From NCBI GenBank assembly GCA_032718565.1, contig JAVGVS010000098.1, positions 747,865 to 811,864 of the forward strand: 64,000 nt of DNA. Reading direction: 5' to 3'. This document shows positions 51,658-61,425 of the stretch, piece by piece (within the stretch, counting starts at the first letter, position 1; the number at the start of each line of letters is the position of its first letter). Source of the DNA: Distichodus sexfasciatus. Lineage: Eukaryota; Chordata; Actinopteri; Characiformes; Distichodontidae. The notes under the pieces were generated by a model that was given only the letters and a program-made list of their open reading frames with translations, was not told the origin of the DNA and did not search any database. The position numbers and the translations under genes were made by a program.

Positions 51658-53379
51658 CACTACAGTTACAAGATAATAGCACGAGCATCATCATCAACCA
51701 ACAACAACAACAATAATAGAAGAGAAATAATTGTCATCACCAGCATTATCCTCATTAACATCACATTCTTCTTCTTCTTGTTTGTTAGTTTTTCATTTTC
51801 TTCCTTCATCTTAATCAACAATTGCCACTAATGTTTATTCATATTTGATTGTAATGAAAAGCTACCTTAGTTTTGTGGCTAATAGATTTATAAACCTCCC
51901 CCTCCAAAATACTAATCTACCAGACCTGGAACATTTGATATCTCTGCTTTCCTCTGTTCACTCATATAACACTGCTGAGAAGCTGAACCCTCTTTAGTGT
52001 TTTTTGTCGCCTAAAGTTTACCTTTGCTCAACTCCTGAGAGGTATCTCTGTTCTTTCCTTGGACTCTCCAAAGGAAATTAAGATTGCAGCAGTGGAAACT
52101 GGACGTTTAGGGTGCACATGGTTTCATTTATTCCTTCATTTTTGGCATTCATCAGATGCTATTAGCCATAGTGACTTACATTTCCTCATGCCAGGGACTG
52201 GGACAGGGTCTCTCTGTAACAAATAGGGAATTTATGCTCAATAATTTCAGATATCTGTAAATTAAATATTTCTCTATGGATTTACTGAAAGTGGGCACAC
52301 CTCAAGCGTGGAGAAATGAGGACTCACTCACAGTATCAGGCTGGAGAGAAGGCAGACATGTTGTGATGTGGTGTGCGTTGATGTTTTTGGGTGTGAGCCA
52401 CACTGCCAACTTCCTCTCACACACTGCTGTGAGATTGTTGCTGAGTTGTTGGATAAATGCTTTTTCTAAGAACATATTATACACATTTTAATTTCTTCTT
52501 CATAGGACATCAGCTGGAAGTCATTACATACATACATACAGATTAGTCCTTGCTGTGTTCATGGATGTTAACACAATTTAAAGTCTCTTATCATAAATGG
52601 TGTTTGTTATAACTTTAGTCCTTTCTACTCATTAAAACTTTGTTTTGTATAGCTCACCAGTAACAAGAAATCCACGTACACACTCTCAAACTTCCCCAAG
52701 CCACGAAATCCCACACTGAACAATATTGTAATTACATAGTTGTGCTATTTTAACAATACTTGGTGTAGCAGTATGTCATTGTGTTTAAATTCCAAGAAAC
52801 TCACCGGCAGGGGAACAGAGAAAGACAAGGACATGGTTTGTGTGAGTGGCAGAAAGTGAGGCATTTAGATATTTGTGAGGACCCAACTGTCACCTAAAAG
52901 ACAGACAAAGACAGGGTTTAGTGTCTTTGCAGACACATTTTTGTATGTAAGGACTGGTCATCATAAAGAAAAAAAAGTCATACAAAAGTCGCATTTTCCA
53001 ATTTGATATGAGACTATCATATGTAATTTTAACACAATCACGTTCGTTTCTATCAAAACAGTAAAATTCGACATTTTTATTCCTGGGCTCAAGCAGAAAC
53101 GGAGATGAAAAAAACAATCTTCTCTTTTAATAAAAACAGACCAATATGAATATGAAGTTTATATATAATCGATGTTTGGATCGATGCTATAGCTCGTTAA
53201 TCGCAGTTATTGATGATGTACCGATGTACATCGATGTAACGTTAGAGGCCTAAGCAGTAATATTATTTATGTCTTGTAAGTATGGGAGTCAGTGGAAGGA
53301 CCTCACAAAATTGGCAAGTAAGTATGTGTGTGTGTATGTGTGCGCGCGTGCGTGCGTGAGTGTGTGTTCGTGTTCCATT

Positions 53380-53540
53380 CTCCGCCCGAAGGAGGAAATC
53401 CCCACTCCACGCGCACGCTTCCTGCCTCGCGCAGCCTCGGCTTCTCGTGCAGCTGTTGGCTGCTGTTTATGGTGACGTCACGTAGACTCGGCCAATGGGA
53501 AACTGTTGTTGAGGGGAAAAGGCAGAACGGAGAAAGAAGG
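53380..53540. promoter_or_regulatory. Second unassigned promoter-like island
   Basis: CpG-rich (ccacgcgcacgcttcctg), with a perfect CRE inside gtgacgtcacgta at about 53471-53484 and a CCAAT box (ccaatggg) about 10 bp downstream. The nearest genes, btg2 and znf76, both have their own promoters elsewhere. It may drive an unseen non-coding transcript. Confidence 0.4.
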
Positions 53541-55020
53541 AAAAAAGGTCTGAAAAAATTCATTACAATGACAATGAAACCGTAGCCAGACCCTTGGAAA
53601 AGTTTTTACACACACACACAACACACGGTATTTATACACACCGCTCCGTTGTATTTCTTAAGCATTTATCTGCATGTTGTGTTACTTGTACCTCGGTGTA
53701 ATAAACATTAAGGTGTTATCTTTTTTTCTTGTGTTGACCTGTACCCTCCGATGTCTTACGTCATTTCAATTCATTGTACATTGTGCACATGCTCATGGTC
53801 GGCATGACAACAAAGTAAATCCTAAAGTACAGCGCTGTACTCAGCATAAGTCTCAATGCAGACATTTCCATTAGACACACGCAACAAAAACTATAATTAA
53901 GCTTTGCATTTAAATGAACACAACGCAAATTGCTAACTGTAAACGAACTGTTTACATTTTTTGTGTGTGGCGGGGGTACTGCATGGATTATCTCATAATA
54001 TTAAGGAAACAGGGAAACTGTATTTAAAATTACTTGCACAGTCTTGGGACTAAACCAGCTCCGACCTTTTACCTGTATAACTGTATGTGACAAATAACGT
54101 TTGGTACAACTTAAAAAATTTCTTCTTCTTTTTTTTTTACAATAGACAAGGCTGTAAGTACTGCAGCACATTGTAGCACTTATTAAATTGCAACAAAAAT
54201 ATATAAATATGTATGTAAAATATGGGAATATAGTAATAAAAGCATAACTTAAAATTTATGAATTATATCAATCATATTTACTACAATTATAGTAATTTTC
54301 ATAATCAAAAACCTGAATCTGAAATACGTCATGGTGTGACCTGAGCATTGTCACCAATTATGAGACCAAGTATCACACTTTAGATTTTAATTCTTGTAAA
54401 TTGTGTACATGACTTGGCACTTCTTTATTTGTATATTTGAGAAAAGTCTGTCCAGAATGAGGCACATAAACAATGTTCTCCTTAAGTTCTCCTTACTGTT
54501 TCCTCCTGGAAAGTACATAGTTTCCCTTAAGATCTTGTAATGCTCTCGGGGCTGGTGTGTAGAAACAGGAACTTTCGGTCGTACAAATGTCAAACCAAAC
54601 ACTATTTTCACTTTGGCGAGAACTTCCTCAAAAAAAAAAAAAAAACTTGCCCTACGAGCCTATGTACATCCCATTGTAACATTATAAAGGCTCAGCGCGA
54701 CCTCTCCTGGTCACTTTGGAGTATCAACAAAACCCACAAGTACAACTCAAAAATAAAAAGGCAGGAGGCAAGATATGAATAAAATACTAAGTCATATATT
54801 TATTAATTTATTAACAAATGTACATAATACTGACATGTGAAAACTCCTTGTTCTAAGACAGAAATAAGTCAGGGGCTGCTTTCTTGACTTTCCTGAGGCT
54901 CCAGGCCTCACAGTACACAAAAGGAACTAATGTTCAGACGCACACTGGCACACACATGCCCCCCCCCCACACACACACACTTGGTAGAGGGCAGTTACAG
55001 TATGTGTGTGTGAGATGAGG
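53541..55020. other. Spacer and znf76 3' UTR
   Basis: AT-rich. TTTATT at 54799-54804 and again near 54808 (AATAAA on the minus strand) is a likely polyadenylation signal for znf76, giving a 3' UTR of about 220 bases. A C/CA run lies at 54960-54979. Otherwise nothing is seen. Confidence 0.5.
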
Positions 55021-58000
55021 TCAGGGTTCTGATTGATTCTGGTGCAGTTCTTCCTGCTGTATGGCAGCCGTGGCCATGCTGATAGCCTCCTCTAGAGTCT
55101 GCTGCTCTTCCAGCTGCTCAAAAAGAAACACAACAAGATGACAAATGCACATTACAGATCAAAATATCTGTTATATACACACTCATGCATTTAATACTAT
55201 ATATGGTGCATTTCCTTTGATTTCAGCGTTACTGAAGATGATGATGCTAACACAACATTAACCAAGAATTATTTATTCTATTAGTCTTTAAAAATGGATT
55301 CCACATTTTAAACAAAACTGTTGAGCTCAAAACATGCTGCTAGCACATACAAACAGTTGATACAAATTGGAACTTTTCTATAATTGTTGCTTATTAGCAC
55401 CTGTGCACATGCAAAAAAGTCCTTACAAACTTTACATATTCTATAAGATACTTTCCTTATGAGGACACAAGTCACAAAGCCACAAAACGTATTTTTTCAG
55501 GGGACTGTCAGGACCTCAAAAATATCATCACAAACATAAGTTTACTTAGCAGTTCTTACATCTAGTTTGTCACAGTCATTTGAGCTTTTCATTTTCCAAA
55601 TAAAAGCTAGAACTGTTTGATAAAATAATTTCCAATATATCCTAACAAAAATGTCAGAATTGATCATTTCTTTTGCAGGCCAATCAGTTCCACCCAACTA
55701 TCTATAAGCCTACCCAAACACACAGGTGAGCTCACACGCACAGTTAATCATCATTAACTCATCTCACCTGCACTGCTATATGTGCTCCGCTTGCAGTGGC
55801 CAACAGCGCCACCTGCTGGCCTTCCTGCTTCAGCACCTCAGAGCCACAGGACACGACGCCGTCAGACGTTAATATCGCCACCTATAGTGCACACAGCGTG
55901 AGAGCAGCCCAGCTACACAACACCTGCCACACACACACACGCCCCACAACAATCACCTGCTGCAGCTCCCTGCCCTCTCCCGTCACCATGGTGACGCTCG
56001 GCTCCGTGGGGATGGTGATGGTCACGCCGTCCTCAGTTACCATGGCGATGCCGTTACCCAGTAAGTGCAGATCTTCGGCAGAGAGGTTCAGCTGTGACAC
56101 ACACAAAGACAAACTGTAGGAAACTGCACAAAATTGCTATTTAGAAGAAAGATTTTTTCAAAATTCAAAAGTTAGCATCAAGCACTTGTAAATGTTAGGC
56201 ATTATTACGCATCCAACTGACTACTGTATACCTGAGTGTCCATAACATTCTCTGTCTCCATCGATGCCTCAGACTCCTCCTTCTGGTGGGGCTGGGAGGA
56301 GTCAGGGGACCCCAATTCTGCTATACACACATACACACTTTTAGTTTTTCAAACCAAAGCTGGAACTTAACAATATATAAAAAAATGTCCTGACAAAGTC
56401 ACAAAAACCTGACGAATCTCGGGTTCATATTTTCCCACATTTAAACTGAAGTTACTAAAGTTCCTAGCATCCAAAAATGTGACATACTGATATATTCTAT
56501 AATGACTAGATGTCTGCTTCTCACCAGCGTCAGTGGCTTCGTAGTCCCCATGTACGGTGCGTTTGTGCATGGCCAGCGTGGACGTCTGTCTGTAGGTTTT
56601 CCCGCAGTGGTTGCAGCTGTACGGCTTGCAGTGTGTGTGCACTACATGGTGCTTATAGAGGCTGGAGTACTCGGTGAAGCGCTTCCCACAACCAGGCACC
56701 GAGCACAGGTATGGCTTCTCACCTGGAAAGAACGGGAGAGAGAAAGAGATAGGCAGAAGGAGCAAGAGAAAGGCCACCACACTTAGCAGCTCCAGCCGCA
56801 AGTGTGTGAGACCCTAATGGGGTAAATATGATACCTGTGTGTATCCTCATGTGGTTTTTGTAGTTGGTGGCGCTTGCGAACCCTCGTCCGCATGTCGGCT
56901 CGGGACAGAGGTACGGCCGCTCTCCCGTGTGCGTGCGCATGTGAACCTTGCGGATGTTGGAAGTGGTGAAGGAGCGTCCGCAGCCCTCAAAAGGACACTT
57001 GAACGGCTTCTCACCTGGAACGAGATGCAGACCAGACTCAACCGTACCTGTGTGCTGTACCTGAGTATATGTGTGTAAGAAATAGAATAAGAACCTGTGT
57101 GTGTATGTATAAGGGATATCGCAGTGTGTTGTACCTGTGTGTGTGCGCACGTGTTTCTGCAGGTCTCCAGAGGTCTTGAAGGCTTTGTAACACATGTCCT
57201 CAGGACACTTGTAGGGCTTCTCCCCGGTGTGTGTGCGCTGGTGACTCTTCAGACCGTAACCCGTAGCAAAGGCTTTCCTGCAGGACGGAATCTCGCAGCG
57301 GTACGGCCGGTCGCCTGTGTGGGAGCGCTCATGCACCTGCACGTGCACACAAACAAAAGAAGGAGTGGGTGTGAAAGTGGGATGAGAAACAGACCAAATA
57401 CTAAAAGACTAAGTCAGGGGCATGTGTGTGTGTGCGTGTGTTTGTGATATTACCTTCAGGTGATGTGCGGTGGTATAAAGGCGCCTGCAGCCCTCATAGC
57501 TGCACTGGAAGCTCTTCTCCCCCTGCTGAGATTTACACGATCCCCAGGCCTTACCCTCAAACATCAGCTAAACACTCACACACACATACACATTAGAAGC
57601 GTTAATGAATGTTCTGGAATCAGAAACAAACATGAAGAGATAAGATTGAAGTCTAGTAGAATCTCTCTTTCTCTCGCACATACTCTGCAGCAGTCTTACA
57701 CCTTTACACCTACCTGTACTGTGGCATGCTGGAGTCTATTAGCAGCATCACTGCTTTCAACAACCTCCACCTCCGAACCTGTCAGCTAGAGTATACATAC
57801 ATATACACACACACACACACACACACAAAATCAGTCAGATATCCAAACTGACAATGCTGCTGCCTGTGTTTTAAAAATGGTTTAGATTCATCTGAAAAGT
57901 GATTATTGTTGTAATGTTATAGACTCATCTGTACTGTAGTGTGTGTATGTTGAGGTAAGACTGACCCGGGCAGCATATGTCTCAAGTGTGTTAATGGTAT

Positions 58001-59347
58001 CGGCCTCTGTCATGAAATCTTTAAGAGCGCCCCCTCCTGGGTGATGGATGTACGCTGTACTGCCGTCTTCTAGCTGTACGGCCTCCACCGCGCTGGGGTC
58101 GAAACCGTCTGTAGTAGAAAAGAGCAGTGGTCAGACTCTAGAGAAGTGTCAAGAGAAGTGCTTCCCAAACCTTCTTCTATAATAAGTCCGTTCTTAAGCA
58201 CTACCATCATTGGGTCCCTGAGCAAACCCTAAGTTGCTCCAGAGAGCCTGTCCCTAAAATTAGGAAATGGAAGTCTCACCCTTTGTCCTATCCAGTCTGG
58301 TAAGTTTGGTTTAAAACTTACTTTTTGTGAAAGTGTATATCCCCAAACTACACACAGATGATGAACGGGCAACTTTTTCTTCAGAATAAATATTTATTTA
58401 ACATGTGTATTAGAGATACTAGTGGAAGTTTTTAAGTTTATAATTAATGAATGTAACCATGTCACCCTTCTTTCAACACATTTTCTTTAAATTGCCTCTC
58501 TGCCAAAAATGGCTTTAAAACTTAACCAGCTGCCTTAGAGAAACAATAAATTTGAATATCTGGTAAAATCTGGGTTGCAGCTATGATACTTCCTCCCATT
58601 AGCTCATTTTTAATGTCAACTTTTGTCTTGCCAGAACCACCAGTCCACAGTAATCCAAAGAAGTTCTTTCATCATGTGTATGTGGTACCTTTAGGTGTCC
58701 TGTGGATGTAAGCTGTGGTCCCATCCTCAAGTTGGACTGCCTGACCATCTTCAAAAGGCAGAATGTCTGTATTTGTGACAGAGAGGAAACAGAAAGATAA
58801 GCTCATGGAGTCTGCTTCAGCTGCCTATACTTTTCCCATGGTTTTTACAATATAAAGTGCAAACTGACCTTTCTGCTGCACTGTTACCTGCTGGATGTAA
58901 GCTGTAGTTCCATCCTCCAACTGGATGGTGTCTCCTTCGACTAAACTGCTGTCTGAGAGAGAGGGAAAGAGAGACAGAGCAACACAATCAGCTCAACTTA
59001 GCATGACATGCACAGATGTACAGTAAAGCAAGCACCACAATTCACCATCCACAATGGAGCTATAACTAGTACACACGGTTTTAAAATAGTAATCAACATT
59101 AACGCTAGCAATGAAAAAGAAAGAGACAGACATGTTTACACCATGCTTTTTCCAAATCCATCATAATTCAAAGACTATCTCAAACATTACAGTGATCAAT
59201 CATGCCCTGATGATCTTTTCATTATGACTCATCTGTGAATGTCACAACTATACAGCGCAAGAGATATGTCTCACCATTAATGGCTTGTTGGATGAAGGCA
59301 GTCGATCCGTCACTAAGAGCTACAGCCTGGAGCTCCAACCCTTCCAT
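55021..59347 (-). CDS. znf76: ZNF76, Staf/ZNF143-type seven-finger transcription factor
   Basis: Exons 5' to 3': 59275-59347, 58869-58952, 58689-58766, 57966-58108, 57714-57785, 57454-57567, 57135-57336, 56835-57014, 56525-56722, 56232-56320, 55957-56091, 55768-55881, 55021-55113; 1575 nt, 524 residues (human about 570). The N-terminal activation region has repeats of the type QLEDGTTAYIQ/H (four copies). Seven C2H2 fingers follow (about residues 168-375), including FATGYGLKSHQRTHTGEKPY, FTTSNIRKVHMRTHTGERPY and FTEYSSLYKHHVVHTHCKPY. The start MEGLELQAVALSDGSTAF and the end LEEQQTLEEAISMATAAIQQ are closer to ZNF76 than to ZNF143. The family binds the Staf site (SBS) at snRNA, tRNA-Sec and many mRNA promoters. 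All finger Cys/His ligands I checked are present. Family confidence is very high; the ZNF76 versus ZNF143 choice is slightly less certain. Confidence 0.95.
55805..55819 (-). promoter_or_regulatory. Perfect CTCF consensus within a znf76 exon
   Basis: On the minus strand CCAGCAGGTGGCGCT matches CCASYAGRKGGCRSY at 15 of 15 positions. It is coding sequence (GQQVALL), so the match may be codon-driven. A second 14/15 match, CCAGGAGGGGGCGCT, lies at 58026-58040, also minus and in exon 4. Confidence 0.45.
58194..58273 (+). mobile_element. SINE 3' fragment
   Basis: The segments agcactaccatcattgggtc and aaccctaagttgctccagag, then cctgtccctaaaattaggaa, match the body of the SINE at 32034; the tRNA-like head is missing. 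It lies in the znf76 intron between the exons at 58108 and 58689. Confidence 0.65.
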
Positions 59348-60738
59348 CCTACCACAAGAGAGTATACAATACCTGCCAAAAACACACACATGCATGGTTT
59401 TATCTTCAGCACCCGGTGGTCTATCAGCTAAAGGCATTTTAACACATGGAGCAACTTTCTTATTCATCATCCATAAACCTCATATAAACCCACGGCATGA
59501 GGATATATGATTATTTGTAAATTTCTGTATTTTTCACATATTCTAATTATGCATTCTTGTTGGTTTGCATGACAGCAAACTGGGACATTCCTCACATTGC
59601 TACTGAAATGCTTATTGTTTCAGTACTTCAGGAAGGTAAGTGCTTCTGTAACAGCTGGAAAAGTTCAGAAAGCAAGATAAATGCCCATCAAAATATTAAG
59701 CTTTCAAAATGTGCAAGAGTGGTTAAGGAAGTGAGCTTAAACAATATATTTTTGGGTATTAAGTAAGAAAATAAACGGAAAAAAACCCACTTTAATATTT
59801 TTTCACAAAGGTAAATACATATTACAGCCTCGGTTGATTTTCTTAAAAATTGGAGTTGAGGAAAGCAGGGGAAGGGTCCAACTTTTTGAGATTGTCACAA
59901 ATTAACAAGAAAAAAACTCGGATATTCTGTGGCATAGTAAAACCAGGGAGCTGAGTTTATTTCCCCACAAATTTATGACTTTACAATGTCAGAGAATGTC
60001 TGCATATTTTGTCATACAACCGCGACTTTAATCTCGTAAAATATCTTTTCAGGCAAATGTATGACTTTAAAATGTCAATGTTGGAATTTTTTCCTCATAT
60101 ATTTACTTAGCTTCATCTTTGAATTGATTTTCCCCCTCGGGATTTTACTCGCCCCTAAACTAAATTATTAGTATTTTACTTCACAATGGCTCTAATACTC
60201 CGCCGTAGGTGAATGTGTGGCTGGCTAATCAAAAGTTGACTGAGTTCTGGTGGCTAACTTCAGGAACGCATTAGCTGGGTTAGCTTAGCACAGCTAGCTA
60301 GGAGCTAACTGTTTGTGTCGTGCGTTAGCACTAACGTTGTACAACTTTAGGCAGTTTCAGAAAGCGACGAGACGCAAATCTTGAAGAAAGGTCAACTAAA
60401 AAAATAAACGGCACCACTACACTTAAAGTGGCCCTGGTTCACGTTAGCTTACGATGCTAAGCTAATCGGCTAGCGTGTTTAGTCGGTCTCGCGGGCCTCG
60501 TTTTGATCCGCGTGGCCCCCAAACTCGCGTGCGGGTCTGCCGCGTGCGGGCAGCACGAGCACCGTACAGCGCTGTGCGCTGATTTTTGGAGCATTAAAAG
60601 CGCCGGAATGGCGCTCCGGTAACGCCGTTTTCCTCGAGACTCCCCCATCTCTCTCACGTCCCCATCCCCTCCATCTTTCTATCCCATCTCTCCCCGGGCC
60701 CGAGCTCTAGCAGCAGCAGCGCACACTGGGATACTCAC
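59348..60738 (-). other. znf76 intron 1
   Basis: Runs from a GTGAGT donor at 60738 to the acceptor ctcttgtggtag directly before the start codon. AT-rich with short frames; its right end (60440-60738) is CpG-rich and belongs to the promoter island. Confidence 0.55.
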
Positions 60739-60825
60739 CCGCCACGCGCCCCGCACCGCCAGCGTGCGTGCACGTGCGCCCTGCAAGCAGATGCCTTGGT
60801 GGCGAGAGAGCGCGTGCGGTGCGGT
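60739..60825 (-). other. znf76: Probable non-coding first exon and CpG promoter of znf76
   Basis: A CpG-rich block with a strong donor (GGCGG|GTGAGTATC) at 60739/60738 on the minus strand. The next acceptor in phase with the gene is one base before the znf76 start codon at 59347. A CACGTG E-box lies at 60771-60776. The 5' limit is a guess; an AAT array begins at 60843. Confidence 0.55.
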
Positions 60826-60839
60826 GTGGTGTTAATAGC

Positions 60840-60842
<3 letters not shown>

Positions 60843-60875
<33 letters not shown>

Positions 60876-60895
60876 ATTAATAATAATAATAATAT
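60843..60895. repeat. (AAT)n microsatellite
   Basis: Interrupted AAT array just upstream of znf76. A second array lies at 61094-61132. Confidence 0.92.
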
Positions 60896-61093
60896 CTAAC
60901 CATCAATTTCCAAGTCTTTACTGACAATGTAAAAACTTCATTAAAAATTACAGCACAATGCTGGCAGCAAAGATGTATTTTTACCGCAAAGCGTACAGTA
61001 TTTTATTTAGCGAAGTTGGCATTGTTTTAAGTGAACAGTGTGTTACACTATTTGCAAAGAAACGACTGGGAAAACAAAAATGGCTGTATATTT

Positions 61094-61132
<39 letters not shown>

Positions 61133-61382
61133 CTTCAACTTTTATACATTGCTCTGATTGTAAACTAAATGGCTTGAAATGGTGCTGACACTGTATTTTG
61201 TCAAACTACTACTACAGCGCTACATTAATTTGGTATAAGTTTATACATATGGGCAGCAATTTTTAAATTCAAGGTTAAGAATCCTCTGTCAATTGTTCAG
61301 AATAATTTGGTAATATTACTAAATTCACTCAGATTCTTGTAATCACAAACACACACTATATATTAGTACCAATTTGGGAAAT

Positions 61383-61425
61383 GAGGACTTCCATTTCCTA
61401 ATTTTAACAAAAGTCTCCCAGAATT
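61383..61425 (-). mobile_element. Possible short SINE fragment
   Basis: gacttccatttcctaatttt matches exactly the reverse complement of the end of the SINE copy at 58194-58273. Only about 40 bp remain, so the call is weak. Confidence 0.3.

Noticed and set aside
56037..56051. X-box-like GTTACCATGGCGAT and GTCACCATGGTGAC (near 55981) in a znf76 exon
   Set aside because: Both are explained by the repeated coding word (V)TMVT-E/G; not counted with the RFX cluster.
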